Assembly: GCA_040879025.1 (NCBI GenBank)
Contig: JBBDLF010000022.1
Location: forward strand, 42,420-106,419
DNA length: 64,000 nt
Direction of reading: 5' to 3'
DNA from: JBBDLF01 sp040879025
Lineage (GTDB): Bacteria > Pseudomonadota > Gammaproteobacteria > Pseudomonadales > Pseudohongiellaceae
In this document: positions 15,842-24,397 of the stretch, in pieces
Layout of the letters: every line of letters starts with the position of its first letter
Position numbering within the stretch: the stretch's first letter is position 1
Program-made: the position numbers and the translations under genes
The notes under the pieces: model-generated
The model's input: the letters and a program-made list of their open reading frames with translations, nothing else
Database searches by the model: none
What the model was told of the DNA's origin: nothing

Positions 15842-17056
15842 ATGTTGAAAAAATGGCTGGCAGTGACGGTTTTTGGTCTTGGACTGGTGAGCACCCATTC
15901 AGCGCTGGCGCAGCGTGGGGGAGGGTCCATTGAATTGCCGGAAGGGCCGGGGAAGGATCTGGTTCAGATTGCCTGTTCCTCCTGCCACGGTCTGAACGTA
16001 CTCACACGCTCGGCGGGCTATGAATCCGCCGCAGAATGGCGCCGGGTGTTTTCCACGATGATCAATTTGCCGGCCGCCCAGGCCGACACCGTCGCCGACT
16101 ACCTCGCGACACACTTTCCCGAAGACGCCGACAGGCGTCCCACGCTTGTTGCCGGCGACGTCAGCATCGAAATTATCGAGTGGCAGGTGCCGACTCTCGG
16201 CCAACGTTCCCGTGATCCCGCCGAGGCGCCTGACGGCTCCATCTGGTGGACAGGCATGTGGGCCAGTCTCGCCGGCCGCCTGGATCCCGAAACGGGAATG
16301 ATGGAAGAGTATCATCTGCCTCCGTCCGCGCGTCCTCATACTCTTGTTCCGGATAACGAAGGCAACATCTGGTACACCGGTAACAGCAATTCCACCATCG
16401 GCAAGCTGGATCCTCGCACCGGCATGATCACCGAATATCCAACGGAAGCCCGCGATCCTCATTCCGCCACCTTTCACCCCAATGGCAATCTCTACTTTAC
16501 CGCCCAGGGCGCCGCCATGCTCGGGCGCCTGAATCCGCAAACCGGAGAGCTCCGGGAAGTGGAGACCGAACCGCGGCCATACGGCATCACGGTGGGAGAC
16601 GATGGCGACGTGTGGATCGCCTACAACGGCACCAATAAAATCGGCAGGATGAATCCGGACACGCTGGCAGTGCAGTATTACGAAATTCCTGATACCCGCA
16701 CTCGTATTCGTCGACTGGATCTGGACAGTGAGGGTATGGTCTGGTTTGTAAACTCCACTCTCGGCAAAATCGGCAGACTCGATCCTGTCAGCAGTGAGGT
16801 CCGCCAGTGGGACTCTCCCAGCGGACCGTCCTCGCATCCGTACGCTCTCGCGGTCATTAATGATGTCATCTGGTATAACGAGTCGGGCATGCGGCCCGAT
16901 GCACTGGTGCGATTCGATCCGGGCCCGGAACGCTTCCAGAGCTGGGCGATTCCGTCAGGCGTGGGGATCATAAGAAATGTCTGGGTAACCGAGGACGACA
17001 ATCTGCTGATCCATCAAAGCAGTTCCAACCAGATCGGCCTGGTAAAAATCAATTGA
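15842..17056 (+). CDS. Exported cytochrome c / Vgb-like beta-propeller protein
   Basis: 404 residues. ATG 15842 is preferred over an upstream in-frame ATG because GAGG lies 6 bases before it and it begins a clean signal peptide ending near SALAQ. A short cytochrome c-like module has heme motif CSSCH (C45, C48, H49) and a helix ending near residue 95. Residues about 110-404 are six or seven repeats with IWWTGMWAS, IWYTGNSNSTIGKLDP, VWIAYNGTNKIGRMNP and similar, a streptogramin-lyase-like (Vgb) propeller. Despite that name, Vgb-type propellers in environmental bacteria are widespread, and antibiotic inactivation should not be assumed. A periplasmic redox or binding role is likely. It is a single-gene unit between a repeat element and the kinase operon. 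Confidence 0.85.
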   Translation: MLKKWLAVTVFGLGLVSTHSALAQRGGGSIELPEGPGKDLVQIACSSCHGLNVLTRSAGYESAAEWRRVFSTMINLPAAQADTVADYLATHFPEDADRRPTLVAGDVSIEIIEWQVPTLGQRSRDPAEAPDGSIWWTGMWASLAGRLDPETGMMEEYHLPPSARPHTLVPDNEGNIWYTGNSNSTIGKLDPRTGMITEYPTEARDPHSATFHPNGNLYFTAQGAAMLGRLNPQTGELREVETEPRPYGITVGDDGDVWIAYNGTNKIGRMNPDTLAVQYYEIPDTRTRIRRLDLDSEGMVWFVNSTLGKIGRLDPVSSEVRQWDSPSGPSSHPYALAVINDVIWYNESGMRPDALVRFDPGPERFQSWAIPSGVGIIRNVWVTEDDNLLIHQSSSNQIGLVKIN

Positions 17057-17459
17057 CAGGCGGACGCTCCGTTCCGAACAAGAAGCGGATAAACGTATAT
17101 TCCAGAACTCATCTGCTTGCCCCAATCGACACGCAGCGTTGCTCCGTTTCACTCCGGCGGATTTCCACCTGCACAAGCTGATTTCTGAATAAATCACCAG
17201 GGCATTTAATCGGACGGTTTTTTGACTGGAACACTCCGTCGGTGGCATTCCCGTCGCAATAGTAATGTAAGAAAACTCCCACACGGACCGCCTAAACCGA
17301 CAACCCCGTAAAAGGGGGTTATAACGTTTTTGTATGGCCCGTAGTATGTGTGCCCCGCCAGATTTCAATTGTGAGTCAATTGCTACTTGCAATAAAAAAC
17401 AATCAAGGTTATTACATGGTGTATCGAGTGGCTGTATTCGTGGATCACGCGAATGAGCC
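17057..17459. other. Leader of the kinase operon with inverted repeats
   Basis: About 400 bases without a convincing gene. Two structures are visible: AACCCC/GGGGTT (17302-17320, 7-base loop) followed after a few bases by five T, a weak terminator-like hairpin, and the inverted repeat CAATTG-N5-CAATTG at 17366-17382, about 80 bases before the kinase start, where a dimeric regulator could bind. A minus-strand open frame across the region looks spurious. Confidence 0.4.
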
Positions 17460-20400
17460 ATGATCACTTCGCAGTATCAGGCCATGCGCCTGAAAGAAGC
17501 CGAGACTATGGAAGGCATGTCCAAAAGTGCCGGGTCCCCTCCCAAACGAAGGCGGCTGATTCACTTCTCCGCCATCTTTATTCCCGTTGTATTACTTTTT
17601 TCACTGGCCCTGGGCAGCGTGTTATACGTTGACTACACGCGCCTGAAAGAAGAGTTGAGAGACGAAGAATACCGCCTTGTTACCCTGGTTATTGTCGCCA
17701 TCCAAAGTTACTTCACGAATGTCGCCACCGACATGCAGAGCCTTTCTCGCGAAAGTGACCTCAGAGAAGTGGTCAACGGTTTGCAGGAGTCCGCTCCGAA
17801 CGTGGAGGGTTTCTTTGCCAATTTTGCTTCCCGACGTTTGATCTATGATCAGCTACGGGTCATAGACACGACGGGCAGAGAAGTCATTAACGTCACATTT
17901 CGTGGTGGACAGTCGCAGGTGGTACCGGATGCGGATCTTCGCAACCAGGCATCCCAACCCTATTTTACACGCGCAATGGAGCTGGAAAACGGGGCTATTG
18001 ATGTATCACGGATCCAGCTCGATACAGAAAACGGAGTTATCGAGCAACCTCCCAGACCGGTCATCCGCGTTGCCACCCCGTTATTTGACGACAACGGCCG
18101 CCGTTGGGGTTTGCTAGTGGCGAACATTAACGGGGGTGTGCTTATTCAGGCTTTAAGGAACCAGAATGCCAATACCCATGGGCAGTTCTGGATGCTCAAT
18201 CAGCAGGGTTATTGGCTGGTTGGCCCGAACCCCGAAGACGAGTGGGCCTTTATGTATCCGGATCGTGCCGACCGGACACTGATCCGGCAGAATCCCCGGC
18301 TATGGTCTCAACTGACAAATAACCCAAGCGCCGCATTCGAACACGAGGGCGATCTTTACACTCGAATTCCGCTGTGTGTTGATCTGTCTTGCCGAATTGC
18401 CTTTGCGGAACAGTTTGCGTCCGATACCGTGGAAACAGATTTACCGGAAAACGCGTTGCATATTGTAACGCATGTTCCTGCGTCCACATTGGCATTCGTT
18501 AGTCTTATCCCGCGCAGTCTTGGTCAATGGGTTCCGCTGAGTCTGCTGCTGGCCGCCATCGCTTCAATAGTCGGTGTGGTGGCATGGCGACTGGCCGGCA
18601 CGGTCGACAGGTTAAATTTACAGGACAGCCAGTTGCAAAGTGAACGTGAAAACCTGGAGTTGAAAGTTGCCAGTCGAACTGAGGAACTGGAAAAAGAGAA
18701 GGAGCGGGCCGAATTGGCGAACAAGGCCAAGTCTTCGTTTTTGGCAACCATGAGCCATGAAATCCGCACACCCATGAACGGTGTCATAGGGCTGGTTGAC
18801 GTTCTGCGCCTCAGCAGTTTAAGACCGAAACAAATGGAACAGGTAGGCCTGATCAGAGACTCGGCCTACAGCCTGTTGACAATAATTGATGACATTCTCG
18901 ACTTCTCCAAAATCGAAGCCGGAAAAATTACGCTGGAAACCGAACCGGTCACCCTTTCGTATCTTTCCGAATCCGTGAGCAGCGCAATGGCAGTCGTCGC
19001 ACAGCAACGTGGCGTCGAGCTCACTTTTTATCGCAGCCCGAAGCTGCCGCTTGCTGTCGTGTCCGATGCTGTCAGGCTACGGCAGATAATTACCAACCTG
19101 GTTGGAAATGCGGTGAAATTTTCCAGTGGTCTGGACAGGCCGGGGCGAGTTTCGGTGAGACTTGAAGCACCCAATGAAGCGTTTATTCAGCTCACTGTCA
19201 AAGACAATGGCATCGGCATGCGCCGAGAATCGGTTGAGTCGCTTTTCAAGGCTTTTACACAAGCGGATGCGTCAACGACAAGACGGTTTGGGGGAAGTGG
19301 TCTGGGCCTGGTGATTACCAAGCGACTGGTAACACTTATGGGAGGCACCATCAGCGTTGAGAGCGAGGAGGGTGTCGGCACGACATTTACAGTCGAGTTG
19401 CCGGTCATTGTGACGACCATGGCAGCAAGCCCTAAATTCAGTCACAGCCTCGAAGGAACACGCGTTTACCTCAGCGGGGACAATGCAGAGCTAGTGACTG
19501 ACTGGTTGACTTACTTACAGCAGGCGGGAGCTCGCGACGTCCAGAGTATGGAAACCGCGCGCCTGTCTGATATGGACAAACTCCAGGCCGCGGACGATAA
19601 AGAGACTCTGATAGTCGTTCTGGATGACAAAGATGCAAATCTCCGTGAACGTTATCTTGCCCTGTCCGACACCCTCAAGGATCGCCATAACAGCAGGCTG
19701 TTTGTCATCTCAAGACTCAGTGATGTACGTGTGAACAACGTGAATGAATATCTGACAATTCTCCAAAGAGATTCCAGCCATGCAAAGTCATTCACGGACT
19801 TTCTGGCGACTGTTGCAGGCGTTGATCTGAGGTGGGATGAACCGGGTTTTGAATCTGTCAAGCGCGTTTCTGTCAGCCGGGATGACGCCATTGCATCAAA
19901 CAAACTGGTTTTGGTTGCGGAAGATAATGAAATCAATCAGCAGGTAATCCGCAATCAGCTTGATCTGTTGGGCTATGCCTATGATATTGCCAAGGATGGT
20001 CGTGAAGCATTGGAGTTTTGGTACGCTAACGAACATGACTACGCTTTGATATTGACCGATATCCATATGCCTGTACTTGATGGTTACCAATTGACAGCCA
20101 CTATTCGTGGGCAGGAGCAGGCAGAGCCTAGAATACCGATTTTGGCATTGACCGCGAATGCAACCAAGGGCGAGAAAGCGCGGTGCCTTGAAATGGGCAT
20201 GAATGACTATTTCACCAAGCCCGTACCGCTTGAAGAACTGGAATCCTCTCTGGCAGCCTGGTCGAATGGGAGGCAGGAAGCCGCTAACCTCGCCGATCAG
20301 GCCGATCCTGCGGGAACCTCTTCCAGTAGCGGCATCGATTTTTCACTGATCACCCGATACCTGGGAGACAACCGGGAACAGATATCCTTGTTTCTGGCCA

Positions 20401-20678
20401 AGTACGCGAAATCCATTGAGAAATCCAGAGTGATGGTTCAGTCCGCCTACAACAACGGCGACTGGAAGGAAATTGGCAATATTACGCATACCCTGAAATC
20501 GACTTCAAGGTCGGTAGGGGCTCTCGCGTTGGGAGATCTGTGCGCCGAGCTGGAAAAGTCATGCAATGCACTGGATGAGCCAGCCATTCATGAAGCCATG
20601 CGGACGTTTCAGTCGAAAATCGATGACGTGATGCAAGCGATCGCCGCACGGGAGGAAGAAACCGATGCGTCCGGATGA
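17460..20678 (+). CDS. Hybrid sensor histidine kinase with pseudo-receiver, receiver and Hpt domains
   Basis: 1072 residues. A membrane helix at about 37-58 and another at about 358-378 enclose a ~300-residue periplasmic Cache-like sensor. A coiled coil (LELKVASRTEELEKEKE) leads to HisKA with H433 in SHEIRTPMNG, then HATPase_c with DNGIGM, GGSGLGL and GTTF. Residues about 660-800 look like a degenerate receiver lacking the phospho-acceptor pattern. A full receiver follows (AEDNEINQQ, D867 in LTDIHMPVLDG, K in FTKPV), and a C-terminal Hpt domain has H1010 in ITHTLKS. This is a complete BarA-like phosphorelay chain. The EAL gene overlaps its 3' end by 14 bases, so that protein is the probable output. 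The signal sensed is unknown; ATG 17508 is an alternative start. Confidence 0.93.
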   Translation: MITSQYQAMRLKEAETMEGMSKSAGSPPKRRRLIHFSAIFIPVVLLFSLALGSVLYVDYTRLKEELRDEEYRLVTLVIVAIQSYFTNVATDMQSLSRESDLREVVNGLQESAPNVEGFFANFASRRLIYDQLRVIDTTGREVINVTFRGGQSQVVPDADLRNQASQPYFTRAMELENGAIDVSRIQLDTENGVIEQPPRPVIRVATPLFDDNGRRWGLLVANINGGVLIQALRNQNANTHGQFWMLNQQGYWLVGPNPEDEWAFMYPDRADRTLIRQNPRLWSQLTNNPSAAFEHEGDLYTRIPLCVDLSCRIAFAEQFASDTVETDLPENALHIVTHVPASTLAFVSLIPRSLGQWVPLSLLLAAIASIVGVVAWRLAGTVDRLNLQDSQLQSERENLELKVASRTEELEKEKERAELANKAKSSFLATMSHEIRTPMNGVIGLVDVLRLSSLRPKQMEQVGLIRDSAYSLLTIIDDILDFSKIEAGKITLETEPVTLSYLSESVSSAMAVVAQQRGVELTFYRSPKLPLAVVSDAVRLRQIITNLVGNAVKFSSGLDRPGRVSVRLEAPNEAFIQLTVKDNGIGMRRESVESLFKAFTQADASTTRRFGGSGLGLVITKRLVTLMGGTISVESEEGVGTTFTVELPVIVTTMAASPKFSHSLEGTRVYLSGDNAELVTDWLTYLQQAGARDVQSMETARLSDMDKLQAADDKETLIVVLDDKDANLRERYLALSDTLKDRHNSRLFVISRLSDVRVNNVNEYLTILQRDSSHAKSFTDFLATVAGVDLRWDEPGFESVKRVSVSRDDAIASNKLVLVAEDNEINQQVIRNQLDLLGYAYDIAKDGREALEFWYANEHDYALILTDIHMPVLDGYQLTATIRGQEQAEPRIPILALTANATKGEKARCLEMGMNDYFTKPVPLEELESSLAAWSNGRQEAANLADQADPAGTSSSSGIDFSLITRYLGDNREQISLFLAKYAKSIEKSRVMVQSAYNNGDWKEIGNITHTLKSTSRSVGALALGDLCAELEKSCNALDEPAIHEAMRTFQSKIDDVMQAIAAREEETDASG

Positions 20679-21873
20679 TGTGACAAGGATAATGTTGATC
20701 GACGATGATGAACTACAACTTGAGATGACGGCAATTCAGTTGCGAAACGCCGGTTTTAGCAGCATCACCATTTTCCAGGATAGCTCCGCTGCATTGCAGC
20801 AGATCAATTCGAGCAATGAGCCTGTTTCACTGATTTTGCTCGACCTGAACATGCCTGGAATGGATGGTCTGGAATTTTTGAAACGAATCAAGGACACCTG
20901 CTTCTCCGGGTCAATTCTGCTCATCAGCGGAGAGGACGCACGCATACTGGAGGCGGCGGTTCGACTGGCGACAGTGTATGATCTGAATGTTATAGGGCAC
21001 CTGAATAAACCCATTGAGCAGGTCGAACTGGATGCTGTTCTGGGCGCCTGGTCATTCGTGCCAAAAACCGTGCGGAAAAAAGCAGCACGACAGTCGTTCT
21101 CGGCCGAACGTATCAGGGAAGGCCTGGGGAATGGCGAGTTTTTTAATGTCTACCAACCCAAGGTGTGCCTGAGAACAAAAGAACTCCGGAGTGTTGAAGC
21201 GCTTGCGCGATGGCAACATCCTGTGGCCGGTGTTGTATTTCCGGATCAGTTCATATCCGTGGCCGAAGAGAATGGATTGATTGACGCGCTGGCAGAATCT
21301 GTCCTGGGCAATGCCCTGACGCAACTGAACCTCTGGCGCGAACAGGGGCTTCAGCTTTCCATGGCGGTCAATATATCCATGGAGAACCTTGTGACGCAGT
21401 CTTTTTTGCGGTTCGTAGAGAGCAAGTTGAATGAAACAGGAGTCGACCCCCATCAGCTTACGCTGGAGATTACCGAGTCCACATTGATGAAGGATTATGC
21501 GCTGGTGCTTGACATGTTGACTCGGCTGCGGATGCGACATGTCAAGCTCTCTATCGATGATTTTGGCACGGGCCATTCCTCTAACGTCCAGTTGCGGGAT
21601 ATTCCGTTCACCGAGTTGAAAATTGATCGCGGTTTCGTGAATGGCGCGTGGAAAAACACCACCCAGGAAGGAATCGTCAAGGCGAACCTGCAACTTGCTA
21701 AGAATCTCAGCATCATTACGGTAGCAGAAGGCGTGGAAGACCTGAACGACTGGAATTTTCTGATTGACGCAAATTGCGATTTCGCGCAAGGATATTTTAT
21801 CTCCAGACCCATGGCAGGCGAAAAACTGGCCGACTGGAACGCCGAGTGGAAGGCGCGGGCGGCCAGTCTTTAA
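20665..21873 (+). CDS. Response regulator with EAL c-di-GMP phosphodiesterase domain
   Basis: 402 residues. The receiver (residues 1-125) has IDDDE and acceptor D60 in LLDLNMPGMDG. The EAL domain begins near residue 150 with VEALARW (E178). The catalytic set appears intact: VNIS, EITES, DDFGTG, ELKIDRGFV, AEGVED and AQGYFISRPM. There is no GGDEF domain, so degradation of c-di-GMP to pGpG is expected, switched by phosphorylation. The start lies inside the kinase gene's last codons (14-base overlap), which implies translational coupling and a kinase-Hpt-to-EAL relay. Confidence 0.94.
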   Translation: MRPDDVTRIMLIDDDELQLEMTAIQLRNAGFSSITIFQDSSAALQQINSSNEPVSLILLDLNMPGMDGLEFLKRIKDTCFSGSILLISGEDARILEAAVRLATVYDLNVIGHLNKPIEQVELDAVLGAWSFVPKTVRKKAARQSFSAERIREGLGNGEFFNVYQPKVCLRTKELRSVEALARWQHPVAGVVFPDQFISVAEENGLIDALAESVLGNALTQLNLWREQGLQLSMAVNISMENLVTQSFLRFVESKLNETGVDPHQLTLEITESTLMKDYALVLDMLTRLRMRHVKLSIDDFGTGHSSNVQLRDIPFTELKIDRGFVNGAWKNTTQEGIVKANLQLAKNLSIITVAEGVEDLNDWNFLIDANCDFAQGYFISRPMAGEKLADWNAEWKARAASL

Positions 21874-21885
21874 AAGGGGACAGAT

Positions 21886-22863
21886 CTATTTGGATGCTCC
21901 CTGGAGATTTGTTTCCTTTTTCCGGCTTTTTTTAACCGGAACAACAATCAGATTTTGCACTCTCCAGTCCAGATTGGAAGCCCTTTCCGACATTTTTTGC
22001 AACTGCTCTACAAGACTCTCTGTTGTATCGATGACAACGAACGCTTCTCCGGTAAGCAACTGCCCCTCTTCCCGGATTCGCACGTTGGCATCGATGATGC
22101 CGGGGAATTGCAGCAAGGCGTCAGTTATACGTTCCTCTATCTTGAGAGGCTTTCCGGATGCAACTTCCACGGGGCGCTGATCCATCAGGTCGCTTGCGGC
22201 GGTTCGCACGTTACCGAACCCGTCCTTGAGAATACTTGTTGAGATGACCAGTGCGGCGACGGCATCGGCCCACCACAGACCGAACCCGATCCCGATGATG
22301 CCTGCCACACCCGTTGCCGCGGTGATCCAGTCAGCCTTGTTCATTGTCGCATCGGCATAGAGCGTTTTTTCGTGAAGCTCTTTCGCGTACCTCAATTTAA
22401 TTCGTCCCAGAATTACCGGAGCTATCATGCTGTAAACGAGCGCCGCCATCATCACCCAGCCGCTCCAGACAAACCAACCAAAGAGATTCATATGACCCAG
22501 GGTAGGGTGTTCCTGGCGGAAGAGAGTCGCCGCCGAGTCGTAGAATATGTATACACCCAATCCGAGAACGGCAACGGCGGCAGCAAGAAACGCCAGGAGC
22601 AGGGCGCGGCGGTATCCATACGGGAACTGCGTATTCGCTTCCCGGTCATGAAAGCGGATAGCAACCAGAAAAACGACAGGCGGCAGCATACTCAGAATGT
22701 CTTCCAGCAAGGCCGTCTTCATTGCCTGCGAGGAGCCCATCGCAAAATACATGACGGCAACAATGGTCAACAGGAAGAAAAGAGTAATCCACTCAAGTTT
22801 CTTTGCTTTCTCCAGCGTCTGCTTTTTGTCTTCCGGCAGGCAAAAAGTGAACCATGGATTCAT
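21886..22863 (-). CDS. Cation diffusion facilitator family transporter with atypical metal site
   Basis: 325 residues with six predicted membrane helices and a C-terminal cytoplasmic ferredoxin-like domain (residues about 225-305), the CDF architecture. The FPYGYRRA motif after helix 2 matches the family. The usual metal site in helices 2 and 5 is changed: DxxxD appears as D55-x3-M59, and HxxxD as M174-x3-D178. A two-Asp two-Met site could favour a softer metal or impair Zn/Fe export; this is inference. The gene overlaps the upstream solute-binding lipoprotein by 4 bases. Its 3' end faces the EAL gene with 12 bases between stops. Confidence 0.82.
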   Translation of the reverse strand: MNPWFTFCLPEDKKQTLEKAKKLEWITLFFLLTIVAVMYFAMGSSQAMKTALLEDILSMLPPVVFLVAIRFHDREANTQFPYGYRRALLLAFLAAAVAVLGLGVYIFYDSAATLFRQEHPTLGHMNLFGWFVWSGWVMMAALVYSMIAPVILGRIKLRYAKELHEKTLYADATMNKADWITAATGVAGIIGIGFGLWWADAVAALVISTSILKDGFGNVRTAASDLMDQRPVEVASGKPLKIEERITDALLQFPGIIDANVRIREEGQLLTGEAFVVIDTTESLVEQLQKMSERASNLDWRVQNLIVVPVKKSRKKETNLQGASK

Positions 22864-23609
22864 CGGAGAACACCCTGTAGCAGGAATTTTCTGATTTCGC
22901 CATGGTGAGTCTGCCGCCGCAGAGAACTTTCCAGGCGCATGATCAGCGCATTTTCACCAGGAGCAACGGCGAAGACATGTTCGTGCTTCTTGAGCTGGAT
23001 TCCGGTTAACGTGAAATTCATCACGTTCAGTTCCCAGTCTGTTGCGGCGACTGCGATTTCCCCGCGCGGAAGAGAATTGACAAGGGTTACCCTGGCTCCT
23101 CTGTCTTCCAGCGGCTCGCTTAGGCCACTCGTCCGCCGGGCCGCCACGGTCAGGCCGTCAAGTTCCAACATGGGCGGCTGGTCCGTGGGCACCCCGACAG
23201 CATCATAACTTGTATGATAGGGAACCGTGAGCGCGATCTCACTCTTGCAGGGATGGTTTTTTGTAAAGCCGCCGACGGCCAGATCGAGTTCAAATTGAGT
23301 GAGGGCCGTGCATAATTCCTTCATGCCCGCCCAGTGCCACACGAGTTCAACTCCCAGTTCTGCGGCAAACTGTTCCAGTAGCTGAACCTCAACCCCGTCG
23401 GGTCCGCCGAAAGCCCGCCTGACAACCCATGGAGGGTTTTCAGTAGCGCCCGCGTGCATGACACCACTATTCGCAATATCCTGAAGGCTGTTCCGTGGAT
23501 CCCGGGGAAAGCGGTCACAGGCCGTGCCGAGTAGCAGGACCAGAAATATGAAGACTGACAATTTGGGCAGTCGCGGTGCGACGGGAGGGGTCTGGCAGGA
23601 GGCGGACAT
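22860..23609 (-). CDS. Family-3-like extracellular solute-binding lipoprotein
   Basis: 249 residues. A signal sequence with lipobox LLGTAC predicts lipid anchoring. The body follows the SBP_bac_3 pattern: LRDIANSGVMHAG-like start, WVVRRAFGGPDGVEVQLLEQFA, DLAVGGFTKN and YHTSYDAVGVP, which in relatives binds polar amino acids or similar ligands. No ABC permease or ATPase is nearby; instead its stop overlaps the start of the CDF transporter. It could deliver a ligand to a distant ABC system or serve as a metal- or ligand-responsive partner of the CDF protein. The second is speculative. The C-terminal lobe looks divergent from typical amino-acid-binding proteins. Confidence 0.8.
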   Translation of the reverse strand: MSASCQTPPVAPRLPKLSVFIFLVLLLGTACDRFPRDPRNSLQDIANSGVMHAGATENPPWVVRRAFGGPDGVEVQLLEQFAAELGVELVWHWAGMKELCTALTQFELDLAVGGFTKNHPCKSEIALTVPYHTSYDAVGVPTDQPPMLELDGLTVAARRTSGLSEPLEDRGARVTLVNSLPRGEIAVAATDWELNVMNFTLTGIQLKKHEHVFAVAPGENALIMRLESSLRRQTHHGEIRKFLLQGVLR

Positions 23610-23716
23610 ATCCTATCCTCATGGGCTTTCCTTGTCTTAGTACAGCAGACCGCAACCCCGGGGATTAGATTTCGCGCACTTGACGGTCGTTGTCAGCCCG
23701 CGGTGTCTTATGGAAC

Positions 23717-24304
23717 TCAAACATGCATCTTTTTGCGCCGGAACGCACAGTTCCGGCACTGGCGCTCATACGCCAGTTTCAGGGCCTCGGCTTCATTCAT
23801 TAACATATCCGGCACCGTCTCTGTCATCTGTACCAGGCGTTGCTCCATATCCGTTTGGCTCTCCAAACCGCCATCATGCAGAATGTGCCAGACCTCGCGA
23901 TCGTATTGATGCCTGAGCGACCATCCCACCAACAGACTGCGATGGCAGATGGCAGGATCCTTCTCCGCACAACTCAAGGCGATAGTATAACCTTTTTCCA
24001 CGCCATCAAACAGCCTGTCGATACCAGTCCTGAACGGGTCTGAAGCCATCAAACGGCCGAACTGTACTTGTTGTTCCACATTGTAGTGGGCCGGATTTTT
24101 TGAGCGGGGTCCCAGTTCCAGGCCCAGGTAAACATACTGGAGACCGGCATCGGCCAACCGTTTTCTGAGCGCTGCCTGGTGGTAGTCATGGAAGACTTTG
24201 CTGTAGGGGACCGAGCGGATGTCCGCGACCACGTTTACACCGTGATGGTGCAACTGCTGGATATAGGTAGCGATCGGTTTGGTGGCATAGCCGATGGAGA
24301 ACAT
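23717..24304 (-). CDS. DUF488 family protein
   Basis: 195 residues. The N-terminus FSIGYATKPIATYIQQL, followed by VVADIRSVPYSK, YVYLGLELG and LSCAEKDPAICHRSLL, is typical of DUF488, small cytosolic proteins of unknown function with conserved Arg and Cys residues. A C-terminal extension of about 50 residues contains a CRNCAF Cys pair close to the end. It lies between the solute-binding lipoprotein and uvrA on the same strand, with about 90-base gaps on both sides, so it may be a separate unit. Confidence 0.88.
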   Translation of the reverse strand: MFSIGYATKPIATYIQQLHHHGVNVVADIRSVPYSKVFHDYHQAALRKRLADAGLQYVYLGLELGPRSKNPAHYNVEQQVQFGRLMASDPFRTGIDRLFDGVEKGYTIALSCAEKDPAICHRSLLVGWSLRHQYDREVWHILHDGGLESQTDMEQRLVQMTETVPDMLMNEAEALKLAYERQCRNCAFRRKKMHV

Positions 24305-24397
24305 GGCGACCCTGGTTTGATTTCAGCAGTCAGAACGCATCCAAGACGCGTTCCGCGGTTCCACTCAGACAGTTTTGCGGAGACCCCGCGAAAGGTT

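Noticed and set aside
15842..17056. Streptogramin resistance gene because of the Vgb-like propeller
   Set aside because: The N-terminal heme module, signal peptide and environmental context do not match true Vgb lyases; the fold is widely shared.
16955..17467. Minus-strand 170-residue frame over the kinase leader and propeller gene end
   Set aside because: It partly overlaps a real gene and has atypical composition with no family motif.
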